Shown: positions 1-12,389 of the stretch, piece after piece
Numbering within the stretch: the first letter of the stretch is position 1
Layout: every line of letters starts with the position of its first letter
Assembly (NCBI GenBank): GCA_023101725.1
Contig: JALJCO010008621.1
Location: forward strand, 434,001-498,000
Source of the DNA: Atherinomorus stipes
Lineage: Eukaryota; Chordata; Actinopteri; Atheriniformes; Atherinidae
Direction of reading: 5' to 3'
DNA length: 64,000 nt
Position numbers and translations under genes: made by a program
The notes under the pieces: generated by a model
The model's database searches: none
The model's input: only the letters and a program-made list of their open reading frames with translations
Told to the model about the DNA's origin: nothing

Positions 1-2559
1 GAACCTCACATTATAATATGCACAGTTGACAACTCAACTAGATGCTCTCAGCTCCACGAAGAGGAGCATGTCTGCATGAGGTAATGGGTAAGAGCTAAAC
101 AGCAGCTTTCAGTCCGAGACTTCACAAGCCAGTCTATTATCACATCTTGTAAAAGGAGAATCCTCTTTTTCTGACATGGAGCTGTGGTACAACAGGAGCA
201 GACACAATAACACCGGTCATTGTAGTTATACAACTATATACGCATGTTACAAACCTCTTAATTAGTTTCTATGATGGTCAAGCCATTTCAGTCCGATAAG
301 AGCTCAAACGAAGGACAAAGAAATGGCATTTCCTCTCGAGTACAAAAAATATTGTATTTCCTCAAGCTGATTTTAAATAATGGACACAGAGCAGGAACTG
401 GAAATGCTGGTTCTTAAACAGTAAATGCCATTGTTTCAGTGGCTTCCTGTGGGTCTCAGGACATCCCGTCAGTCAACACTTGACTCTCCAGTTACAGATG
501 AGAGCATTTAACTCGGCATTAGCCAGTAACACAAGGAGGGTCTGTCTGGGAGAGGTGAGCATCATTATGGATGGAAGAGACGAATCTAATGCTCTCACTT
601 TGATGGTTCACTTGGCCCTTTTGGTGTGATAAAGTAGCTACAATCTCCAGCTATTAACTGAAAAAGCTTTTGACAAATGATACTGAAGAAATTAGAATAA
701 TTATATAAAACATGGGAATCAGATGTTTTGCTTTTATGTTATTTATCTCTGGTACACACACAGATCATAGATATAAAAGCAGTGTGCTCCATGTCCTCTG
801 CAGATTTTCACCACTAGCAGCCGCCCTCTTGTTGCTCCCAACACGAGCCCTGCAATCAGAACGGCAGGGGTGGAGAAGAGAAAACAACAATCACAGACTG
901 GTCCACCATAAAGCTCTGGACCAGTCCTCTGCTGCCTCCTCCTATAATTACCTCCACAACCACCACACCCAGAGCTCCTTTAATGAACTGGCTGCAAGCC
1001 CTCTCTCAGAAACCAGGGTACAGAAAGCAGCCTGTATAACACTTTCAGTTCAGCAGTCATGTTGTCATCAGTATAACTTTCCAGAAATTATTTCTTTCAT
1101 GAGTAATTCACGTTAATTTAAAAACAAACAAACAAACAAAAAACAACTTGTGTGTTTCATTCTCTTGAAGGAGAACTTACAGTAAGTATGGCTTGTTCCT
1201 TATATAGCATGTACTTCATTTTACTGCTATCAATCTATTTCATCACATATACTATCAGTTCACGCTCTCCTCTTTTATTATTTTTCCATCATTTCAGGAT
1301 GACTTAAACATTTCATGTTTCTAACTGTTTTAATTCTATTTTAGTTCATTCATGTTATGTGTATGTGTTTGCAAATAGCAACACTTTATCAACAGGAACA
1401 CAAGACAAACAAGAGATTGCTTTTTGAATAAGATAAATACTTTTTTTTCTTTTTTAACAACAGAAAAGAGCAGTGAAGCAGACAGACAAACTGACCGAAA
1501 GTCACTTCAGCAAAGCTTTACCTGATCTAAACAGAGTCTACACTGACTGCCTCATTTTTAAAAAGCTAAATTTTTTCTAAATCTTCAGGGTTACAAAAGT
1601 AATTTTGTCCAGTGACTCATGGGGATTGTGATATAAACAAATATGTTTAATATTTGGTTGTATAAAAAGGGACTATTGGGCAAATTTTGTTCACTTTGTT
1701 TCTAATAGCCTACTTTTTGCAAACCAAGTATTCCATTTCCAACTTGGTCCATCTTTGCCTGAAGACAAAGTACTGTAGGGAGGGAGCAGCGATGGTCTGA
1801 AAGTAAAAGGCAGACTACAATTTACCTCTCAAAACCTGGGTCTCCCACTGGGGGCCTTTGAGAACAGATGGTGCCAAACTGTGTCAAAGTGACCATTTTG
1901 CAGACCTTACCACCACTATCTGAACTACAACATTTCTAATTTTGCTCTGCTTCGCTTTATCACTGTTGGGCTTTGCAGAGATGATGTTCACATATTGTAC
2001 CATGATTTGATGCAAGGTTAGATCTACAGTTGCATATTCCCAAAGGGATATTCATATTCATCCTGAAAAGTTTCTTTTTTTTTTCTTTTAGGTGAGCCTG
2101 AAACATTTTCTGTTTGTGTTATCTTCATTTATTCTTCACCAGAAACACATATCGTAAGTCTAATAGCATAATTACCTTCGTCATATTCTAAAGGTTTTAC
2201 AGGCCGTGATGTGCACAGTAAACCAGCAGTGGTAGGAGATTAGTTAGGCAGATATTGCACTTTGATCAAAATATGACTGAAGTAATTATGCTCTGAGGGT
2301 AACGATATACTAATATTAACACATTTACAAATTTCACAAGTGTGTGAGCCCAAAAGTGTTGTAACCAAAGACTAAAAAACAATGGAGGTAGTATCCGGCT
2401 ACATCTGAACTGGGGAAAGTGAAGCCAGGGCGTGTTCCACTGTCGCCATCTTGCCATGTCACGTGTGTTGTCACTCCCAGAAAATACTAAAATGTGCAAA
2501 GCGTGGCCTCGGGGCAAATGATTGACAGCGAACGTACTCTGGGTTAAATGCAAACTGAG

Positions 2560-3115
2560 CTAACTCGAAACTAACAGAAGATAACAAAGATTAGCCTACT
2601 AAGCTGCAGGATAAAGGTAATGCATGTTTGGACTTGCTGTTAGATGCTAAAAACCACCATTTTGCTACTCTGCTGCAGACTGAGACCTTATTGAGAATAA
2701 ACAGGAGCTAGCTGCTAGCCACTGGCTCGCAGGAAGGCGTCTGGTCTGCCTCATGTCAATCAAAATTATGTGTTATTTCTAGATTAAATAACATCTAAAT
2801 GGATGCATGACATGAAGGTAAACTTGACCTATTAAACCTAAAATGATTTTTTTGAACCAGGCTGCAAACATACTGTGAAGTTGGCCTTTTAACATGGGAC
2901 TCTATGGGGATTTGCTCTGTTTTGGAGCCAGCCCCCAGCGGATGACAGAAGAAATTAAATTATTACTGTAAACACAACTTCCGGGCTTCACACTTTTCCA
3001 GCGGAGTTTGCCCTTTGGTTGCAACAGAACTTGTGGTTGCAGATATATTCTTTTCACTATTAATATGCAATTTTTAAGCAGAGCCCTACAAGACAAGCAC
3101 AAGGCTCATGGTTTT
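2560..3115 (+). repeat. Interspersed repeat, partner of 34,840-35,260
   Basis: The segment TTTTGAACCAGGCTGCAAAC to TTTTGGAGCCAGCCCCCAGC is found in diverged, inverted form near 34,850-35,010. It resembles a familiar teleost repeat. Limits are approximate; no coding frame. Confidence 0.45.
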
Positions 3116-5561
3116 GTAATGAACCCCATCAGTAAATGAGAAATATACAAGAAAGGTTCACAGATTGTTATAATCCAAAGTAAACACCTCAGTGCATGGA
3201 CATAGAACCCTGGAGCAGGGAGCAGCATTGGTAGATTTTATATGAAAGTCTGTGTTTATCCAACAAAGAAATCTGTGATTTATGGTATGGAAAAATAAAT
3301 AAAGAGGTAACATACTTTTCATAGTCCTAAAATCTGTGCAATATAAAGCAGAGTACAACAAACACACTGCCCAAAGATATTTAGCTCAATAATATTCTAA
3401 ATTCAGCCAAATTTGAAGATTAGCCCAAAACAGGCAGAGTTGTGTCTGACAGTACATTTTCATATAACTATTCTTTTTCAGTCAAGTGATGTTTTGCCTT
3501 CCTTATAACTAAGAATGATTTTAAAAGAAATTTTAGCATATAAAAAAAGAAAACACATTTCAGAAACTGCAGGTATAATTGCCAGTTCCTTTTATTTTCA
3601 TAAGTTTGGTCAAAACAAATGATTAATTTCCTGGACATTGATTCATGACCTTTTATTTCCAGCTATTCAGCACTATTCTTAGAATGTGATGCTACAAGGA
3701 GCTCGTCCTCATAAAAGAGAACTGGCCTTGGGCAGACCCTCTGTTTCAGACAGGCAGAAATGTATGGATTGTTTATGTGAGACAGCATGTGTAGTCCAGT
3801 TCTGACCCAGTTCTCCAGTGCTGTGCTGCTGAGTCAGAGTCAGCAGTGCATGATGGGAGTACTGGTTTGAAGAAAGAGTCACAAATGAAGAGACAAAACA
3901 CACAAACGCACACACCAAGGCGAGCAGAGGCGGTATGTTCTGCTCCAGTGCGCTGCATCTGTTAGTTGCTAAATATATCCAGAGGAACCCGGGCCTACCA
4001 CTCCCTCCTCACTCTGTTACGAGCTGAGTAGGCCAAAGGATGGAGGAAGAAAACAAGACAGCAGAAATGAGAAAGGAAGCTAGCTGCAATTGTTACGGCT
4101 AAAAGACAGAGTTAAAAGCTTGAGGGTTGAGAAAAAGGTCAATTTTGAATGATGTGGGCATCATCCCAGATAAACAGAAATGTTTTTCATGCATTTTCCC
4201 TACCCCCCCCAAATATTTTAAACTAGACTAAACATGGACAGAACTTCCTGTCAAATAAAAGAATATCAAACTCAACATAATCCAGATGGTAGGACCTCTA
4301 TTCTTAGCCAATGGGTTTGCATGGAAAATGAAGGAAAAATACTTCTTGTGCCATGTTTCCAAACAGAAAAAATAACACCTATTTTTAACATGTCCATTGT
4401 TTTATCCTTCCTCCCATGGGCTACACGTATATAGACACTGAAGCTTCAAGCAAGCTGAATCCTTCCTGTCGCTGAGGGGAGCTACAATCAGTGCGTGAGC
4501 ATGCCATCGGTTCTAACTGGCTGCCGCTGTTAAATGTCACTGCCTGCCTGGCTGTCACACACAAAAGGTCCACTTTTTCACAGGAGCCTATGACCACAGG
4601 CAATGAGACAGTGAAGAGAAACACCTCCCCCTCCTCACGCATTCCCTCTCTCTGGAACTTCATGGAGGAGTGTGTCGTCACCAGCCAGCTATGGTGATAC
4701 AACACAATAAGACTCAAGACATCATTGCATAAGGCTTTACTTATGACATAAATGCATTTGGATGGGAGAGTGGAAAAGGGGGAGTTTTTCCAAATGGAGT
4801 AATAACCACTAATTTGTACCTTGAGGGTTGTAATAGACAAGGTTGCTTGTGATGTTGCAGCACACAAACAAACCAGTGGAGCAAAGGGAAGACAAGTAAG
4901 AGGAGCTCTGATTGCATATCCAAGATCTCTTCTGTGTTATCAGTTACCATGTATGTAACACCCGCTTTATAAGCATAGCCTCTGCAAACAAAGAAACCTT
5001 CAATCAGATATACACTGCTAGGTAGCTGACAGCCAAGCCGCTTCACAGGAGATGTGATGTGAAACATTAATTCAGAAATGCCAACTGAGCTTGTTTATCA
5101 GAGGATATAGTTAATATGCCAAAAAGCAAATCTTTGGCAGAAAGTGAGGCAACATTGCTAAAAAATACAGTTGTAAAGTTAAAATGAGAAAACCTTATTT
5201 CAGACAGACAGGAAAAATTTTTTGAAAGCAAGAGATACACTTGCAGTGTCGCACACATCCCAGTCTTTCTCAAAACTCTCTGAAAGCAGAGAGAAAATGC
5301 AGCACAGTGACAGCTGGGGATCAACTGAGATAAGATTAAAAAGAGGCCTTGGAACTCTGTCTTCTGTCTGCAGCCCGGTCATTATGATGCTAAAAACCTT
5401 CATAGATGCTCTTTAGTCCTGCCTCCTCAAAACCTAATCATCCTCAACAAAGATCATGTTTCATTTCCTTTTAAAAGAGAGAGACATAAGATGTTTCATA
5501 CAAGATGGAGGAGAAAGCATAAAGTGAAATGTTAAAACAAGTTTTAGATATGACAACACAG

Positions 5562-6715
5562 TGGGCCTGCACGATTTTGACAAAAAACCTAATTGTGATT
5601 TTTCCGACAAATATTGCGATTGCAATTCGATTTGCAATTTTTACATTTGATAGTTTTAAATGCATAAAACTAAAATTATGAATGAAAGAAGTTGTTACTT
5701 TTACAACAATGATATACTTTAAGACCTATTTATGTGTCCAGCAGCATCCTCTCCTGGCTTCTGTCTGATGTTGAACCTGAGAAATCTCTAATTAAAACTA
5801 CACAGTGATTGACTTTGTTCAATATTTTGTATTTACTACAAAAGTCATTAATTATAGTTACTAACTCCATCTCCTAAAAGTAACAGCGTTTATAACCGAG
5901 TTTCAGCTTTGTAAAAATAAATAATCACTTGGAAAAGTAATAATTCTGTTACTTTTTAATATTCCCATTGGCTTAACTTTAATCTCTGTGTTGAATTATT
6001 CCTGATAAAAGTGAATATCGGATATTACTAATGAATGAAACAGAAACTTAACAGAATAAATTACTAACAGAATCTTTGACAGTCGGACTGAGAGGAGCTT
6101 CAGCTCTGTCGGGTTCCAGCCAACTTGAAGAAACACGTAGTTTTAACGTTTGTGTTTGCTGACAGTTCATCACTTGTTTGTCGCTGTTTTATAAAATGGA
6201 TTTATAGTCGTGCGCTTCAGTCAGGTTTGTGACGCACGATACGACGTGCGTCACAAACACGTTCACACGAACATCTTCCAACCTGCTGTGCAGCTCGTCT
6301 GAACAGTAATCACTGTGCATGACGAGTGTCCAGGTGTAACCGTATCACTCCGTTTCCTCTAGTGTCGTTTCTTTTAACGCCATTATTCCATCACTGTTAC
6401 CAGCTGCTCCTCTCCCGTTACCGAAGAAGTTCCTTCAGCCGTTTTTATGTAGATAATCAGTCATCATGAAAAATTTTGCTCCCAGCGCAACGCGAGGTAC
6501 ATGTGCAGTGTTTGTTTTAACGCTGACGGCAGCCGGTGTATCACCATTTCTGATTGGCCAGCAAGCCAGGAACGCAGAGTGTGACCATTTTGATTGGCGA
6601 ATAGGTTTGTCACTCAAATGTCAGAGAAAAAAAAAAACAAAAAAAACTCAGGCACATGAGGTTAGGTTATCGCAGTAGTTTAAACCTCAATATCGATGCG
6701 GTAATGGCAGCCCTA
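5562..6715. mobile_element. Non-autonomous hAT-type transposon, 1.15 kb
   Basis: The left end TGGGCCTGC and the right end GGCAGCCCTA form short imperfect inverted repeats of the fish type that begins near AGGGCTGC. The 8-bp sequence CAACACAG flanks both sides (5,554-5,561 and 6,716-6,723), the target-duplication length of hAT elements. No transposase frame is visible inside. A perfect 14-bp hairpin lies near its centre (6,225-6,258). Confidence 0.75.
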
Positions 6716-8956
6716 CAACACAGTAAAGGTCACAAAATCACAGTAGAAATGAGGCTATGTTGTTCCCTCCCTACCTGCTGCACTGATTCTGGGTTTTGTT
6801 GATGCAGTATAACTGATTTGTTGGGTTAATCCAAGTATCCCCACGAGTAACAACATAACAAATGGTCCAGAAACCAGAAGAGGCTGTCCATTTCTTATGC
6901 ATGTAAATAAAAGAACATGCAAACAAGAAACGACTTTAATCTAAAAAGATAAATGTTGCAATGTTACCAGGATTCAAATGATGAAGAAGCAAATTCTGAC
7001 ATTTTCTGTGAGTATAAACACGCTTTAAGCTGTACCACACATGTCAACTGTCAAACATCTTTTGTTGTTCAGTGGAGACTGAACTAGAGCAAACATTGAA
7101 GGGAGTATGTGTTTTCATTTTCCAACTTATCTGCTGTGTTAAAATAATGAATAAATGCTGAAAATATTTCAAAAGCTCAAAAGAGCGGTGCTGCATATGC
7201 GTTAGTATTTTTATGCAAAAAGAATTTGATTGCATCCAGTAGTCTGTAACTTGGCTTGCAAAACTTTTTTTTTTCAGCAACATGGACATTATCATACCCT
7301 AGTCCCCAGACCTCCATGTATACTCCAATTCTCAAGAGGGCATGAATGCAATCCACTGCAACCATTTGGATTTCAGTAACTCCTTGTGGGATGATCTCTG
7401 GCTTTCAAGGCTTTAGTCAGATAAAAGTTAAAAAACTGATTAACAATTCCTTCCTCCCCACATCCTATTTCCAGTTACAAAAATATCCCATGAGCTAAGG
7501 AGTTGATGTCAATAGGTGCACATCACTTCCAGTGTCTGAATCAGCAATGAGTTCAAGGTCTAACACAAGAAAGGAGGTGTTTTAATTTGGCCTACTGTAC
7601 TAAGATACTTTAAAAACAACAAAAACATTATTTGCTTTTATCTTAAAACACAAAACATGTATGGTGAGGGGTGTTTTTTTTATATTAAAGCTACCTGGCT
7701 GATCTGGTCAAAGGTTGCTATGTTATTGGTTGCATGTTTTGTTTTTTGTTTTTTTTGTTGTTGTTTTTTTTTTGTTTGTTTGTTTGTTTTCCAAAAGTTA
7801 CATAACTCCAAGTTACAGTATGTAAAAACTATGTTTATATAGCCTAATAAAAGTAAAAAGAGAACTCATCAAACTGAAATTTCTTTCTGATTTTCAGGTT
7901 AAAATATTGCTGGTTTAAAATCCAACTTTTTAAAGGCCCATTTATGCTTCCTTATGTGTGTAAATGGCGACGTCCGTTTCATGCGTCGCCCTGCATGGCT
8001 GCCTTCATACTTCCATGCGTCTTCTCCGTTCCCATGGTTCATAAATCAGTTTGTCCGTTAGGCGGCAGTGCTGCCTGTCCCCGTTCCCTGGCCATATGAT
8101 GTCGTAGATATGAGTGTATTTTCGGACACACTCACACAGGCTCTCCTCAAAAGCTCCAACCATGTCTGCAGACACTAGCTGTGTTCAAAATCATCCACCC
8201 ATCCACTCACTCCCTATTCCCTATATGATGTAGTCCACTATATCATGTACACTATGTAGGGAACGACGGGAAGAGATTTTGGACACTACATGGGGTGACA
8301 TCAGTAGATGTGCCAGGTATTGCTGCAACATGCAGTGGCAGAACCTCAATAAAGTTTGAAAAAAAAAAAAAAAAAAAAGACGTGCAGTAGCGGTAGCTAA
8401 CAGTTATGAACAACAGACAGCTTTCCTGCTACAAAGAAATACCATTATTGTTAAAAGCTACACAACAAAGCCACCAAAGCAAATGTTGGTAATTTAACGT
8501 TACTTACATTTATTTATACGAACAGCTGCTTCGACATTTTTCTTCTTCTGCGATCACAAAACACGGCCGCATTGCATTGTGGTATACGGGAGTAAAATGT
8601 AGGGTACATCGCTTGTACACTTACATTCGCAGTGCATTGTGGGTATATTATAGTGGACAATGTTGTGGATGAAAAGTAGTGAACAGAATTCGAACAACAG
8701 TACAAAATGGCGTGCTCACTATTAGGGATGGGTACCGTTAAGGTTTTCTCGATACTACTACTCTTATCGGTCCGGTACCTTTTTGGTACTCTTATCGGTA
8801 CTTAAAAAAAAAAGATTAAAACAAAAAGAAAAAACAAATAACAAACATTATTGGTTTATATAAAAGCTAAGATAAATAAAAACTACAAAAAAATTACTTT
8901 AAAAATAAAAACACTGAATAACTTACAAACTAACAACACAATGTTGTTTAGTTTAA

Positions 8957-9551
8957 AGGGACACTGTGTAATCGGGAGCAGCTCCCTCGTACTTTTCATG
9001 CTGCATTCGCGTGAAACCGGGCAGACCGACGACAGCCACTGCATGTAAAGTTATCACCGGCCTCTATGTGAAGATGTGGTCCGTCAGTTACAGTGACATC
9101 AGTCCACATCTGATTTGTTGTCATGGCGATGTCGTATTGTTTTCCCTGACCCATGTTTTACCGTCTTTCGCTCGGCTTCATTGATTAAAATGACATCTGG
9201 TTTGTTACCGACCCAGCATCAGTGAGACGCTAGTCTCTCCCCTCTGCAGCGCGGTGACTTTTCAAAGGCATTACCTCGAACTGAGCTGAAAACTCCGGTG
9301 TGTCCGGTGAGTTTCTGTGTTTTCCTACTGTCACGCTTCTCCCGAACGCAAAAACATGGCGATACGACATGGCAGCCTCCACCGAGCCGCCCCGCTCGAT
9401 GTGTAAATGAATGATACGAACGGCAAATTTAGAACTTAGAGGAGCACTTCAGTTTGTTGATGGGAGTGATTACTGATTAATGAAAAAACACTTTTGAACC
9501 AAATAATCAGTTTTTGTGAATAAAACACAGGAGAACATACACAATATCCCT
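8957..9551. mobile_element. TTAA-flanked MITE nested inside the hAT (595 bp)
   Basis: The left end AGGGACACTGTGTA and the right end, read in reverse complement, AGGGATATTGTGTA form the inverted repeats. TTAA lies on both sides (8,953-8,956 and 9,552-9,555). No coding capacity. TTAA duplication is the habit of piggyBac and Kolobok transposases. Confidence 0.75.
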
Positions 9552-9745
9552 TTAAAGTTTAAGGTATTCAAATAAAAAATAACAAACATAACATGCAAGT
9601 AAGAACATAAGTTACATTAATGTGAATAACAGATAAAGTGCAAAACAAACTAAGAATACTGACAACAACAAATGTCATCCTATCCATTTTTGGGGGCGGC
9701 AGCCTTTCCTAGTTGCCATCAGGCTAAAGTCAGGAATAATCCAAC

Positions 9746-9750
9746 AAATC

Positions 9751-9781
<31 letters not shown>

Positions 9782-9782
9782 T
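9746..9782 (+). repeat. (ATC)n microsatellite
   Basis: About eleven ATC units in a row. They produce a spurious run of serines in one frame. Confidence 0.9.
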
Positions 9783-11618
9783 ATCGTTCTTAGAAAAAAT
9801 CAAGAACCGTATAGACAAGTTTCACGGACATTTCCTTTTTACTTCCGCAGTCAATCAATTTCTGCAAAGCGCTTCTGGTCGATAATATCTGCATTCATTT
9901 ACACTGAATAGTGATGTCTCTAAAATGGTAACATTCTCATTTATTTCTTATAAAAGAACATGTTTTATTACTTCCTCACCTGCTATGACACTTAACTGGG
10001 AGGATAATATGATTAAATGACCTGATGTTACAACTAGCAATATATTTTGGTGATAAACAGGAACACCATAGACTTACATAGTGACGCAGTCGGCTGTGTG
10101 TTGATAGCGACACACACACGGCAGTTTAGTGTCCACTAAGACAAATGTTCAACCAGTCAGTGTCTGGTTGATTTCTGTCAGATGGTTAGAGTGCTGGTTA
10201 CAGTGTATTTCTTTATTTATTTAATTTTTTGAGTTAATGAGAATGGAGAGTTTGAGACAGCGGGCTGCACCCAGTGTTCGGTCACGTAGCTTACCGTCTG
10301 CTGTCCAATGGTGAGTTCGCTCAGTTTACAAGGTTCAATAGTTTTCACAAGCTGCTGCAGCAACGTACGGCACAAAATGTCCAAGAACACTTTTTGGGCT
10401 TAACAATATCCACTTTTCAGTCATCGAGTTCGGGAGCTCTTCCTACGTGAGTTGTTGATTTGTGTATGTCCTCTGTAAAATATCCTGTAACCGTGGTAAC
10501 CGGAAGCCATTGGCAGAAACAAGCAGACATGGCGGCTCCCATGGTTTAGGCCATGAAACTTGTCTATACACGCCATTTTTTCCTCCTCTTTCATGTCTCA
10601 CTGTGTTTTAGGGGGGGTAATGTTGCCTGAAAGCTTCAGATAATAACTAACTCTCTGCATAACAGATGCCTGGGGCACGATGATATTTGTATATATAATA
10701 AACGCAGCCACAGCCTGTCACGTGACTCAGGGATGTGCTGGTGTCGAACACCAAGCGCAACTGCGCTGCTTTGCGGTGTTGTAGCGACTCTGTTCAAGTC
10801 GTCAGAGATCCATAAACTGCAGCTGGGAGTTACAGATATTTCTTCATGGATGAGCGAAGACGGACATCGAGATGCCTTTAATGATCAGGAGAGCTGATCA
10901 GATCCCGACAGCCTCTGTGCAGTGGAAACGTTGTATTGGGTGAGTTTCAATGCAAGTTAGGAGCTTAAGTTGTTGCTAACTGGGTTTCATGTATATTTTT
11001 CTGAAAATGAAGTTAGACACTTACTGTAAACAAATGCACGTGTTTGGTTAACTGCTGTGTTAGCCGCTGTTTACATAAAGTTGATCACCAGACTGTGGCG
11101 CTGCTGCTTGTTAAGGAGGAGCGGAGTTGGCATACAATGTTTGGCATGAGTTTAGTTTTGCACAAAAGACATACGATCTTAAGATACCGTTTAGAGGACC
11201 GAAAAGGCAACAGCTTATCGGTTCGGGTAGATCGTGAGACTCAGCCCCGGGGCTATTTTGATACCGGGTTTCGGTACCCATCCCTACTCACTATATAGTG
11301 CACTACATCCGTGATATAGGGAGCGATTTCAAAGGGCATATGCCCGAAACGTCACTCTGCTCTGCTATTCAAATTTAAAGATGTAATCAAATCATTCAGA
11401 GAATTTATACAAGTGTATATATATGAAATATCCACGTAAACATCTGGCATGTAATCAGTCCACAATCTATGTTTCAGATTTTGAGAATTGTCATTTTAGA
11501 TTGTGTTGCAGCAGCAATTCATGGCACAGGAGCAAAACCAGTCAGTATAAAACTTTGTAGTCTATGGCAATGTACATTTCTCTAATATCATTCATACCTT
11601 TTGTCTTTTACCTTTTAA

Positions 11619-12385
11619 AGGAGTGATGACATAGCAGTTAAAAACTAGTTTATGTTGTTGGCATTACTGCATATGTAAATACTCCAAAGAAAAAAAAATG
11701 TCATTTTTTACAGCGGAGTATTGTTTTGAAACACCAGACCTCACTTCCTCAGTAATACAGTTGGGTCCGGTGATGATATGGAGCTTTACCCGGAGACCAC
11801 GTTGACTTCATTTTGATTGGCTACACCTTATTTGGAGAATCTAGGTCAAGCTGCGATCGGATTTTGCTAAAGGCTAACTGCTAGCAACATGGGCACTTTA
11901 GACAGTGTGAGCTACGTTTATCAGACAAGACAGCATTTAGAAAATAAATAAACTTACAGGTAATGACAAGGTTGTGGTCGCCTCCCTCAGTGTTGCTGCA
12001 GAAGTTTTCTTTTAAATCCATTTGTTTGAAAATCCAGACCTGACTGCACAGAAGTTACTACTAGCTCCATACACGAAGCTGAATCAGACAGGGAGGGGAG
12101 GGGGAGCGGACGGTGCATAAACCGTTAGGAGAGAGAGAGGGGGGGCGCTGTTTACTTGATAGTGTGCTCTTATTGGAGCAATTAAATTACGTAGAATGAT
12201 AGAACTACGTAGAATGATAAGCTGCTGTCTGATTCAACTGTTTCTGAGCAGAGAGACAAAGCTAACAGACCATAAACAGGAACTTTGATTCTCACTCTGG
12301 ACATTCACATGGCCTCATCAGTGCACAATAGATCATATTATACACCGAAAACCCCAGAAAAGTGAAATTTGATGTCATGGCACCT
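11619..12385. mobile_element. TTAA-flanked MITE, 767 bp
   Basis: The left end AGGAGTGATGACAT and the reverse complement of the right end AGGTGCCATGACAT pair imperfectly, with TTAA at 11,615-11,618 and 12,386-12,389. An inverted, truncated copy of its left half occurs at 24,372-24,782, which confirms that this is a repeat family. Confidence 0.7.
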
Positions 12386-12389
12386 TTAA

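Larger units (their letters stand above)
8723..11286. mobile_element. hAT-type transposon, 2.56 kb, with perfect 8-bp target duplication
   Basis: The left end TAGGGATGGGTACCG and the right end CGGTACCCATCCCTA are inverted copies. CTCACTAT is present on both sides (8,715-8,722 and 11,287-11,294), a perfect 8-bp target duplication typical of hAT. Despite its length, no reading frame resembling a hAT transposase is present, so it is non-autonomous or has been filled by other repeats. It is inserted in an older palindromic element and contains a younger TTAA element. Confidence 0.85.
8172..11335. mobile_element. Palindromic TIR element interrupted by a hAT insertion
   Basis: The left end (from about 8,172: GTGTTCAAAATC, then CTCCCTATTCCCTATATGA) is mirrored at the right end (ATAGTGCACTACATC, GATATAGGGAGCGATTTC, to about 11,335). 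This is a common fish repeat with ends that read as inverted copies. The element was split by the hAT at 8,723-11,286. The outer limits are approximate and no target duplication could be defined. Confidence 0.6.

Noticed and set aside
4421..4867. 148-codon frame on the minus strand
   Set aside because: No domain, no splice context, overlapped by other frames on both strands, and inside the magi1 intron.
9672..9911. Frame with a poly-serine run
   Set aside because: The serines come from the ATC microsatellite; the frame lies inside a hAT element.
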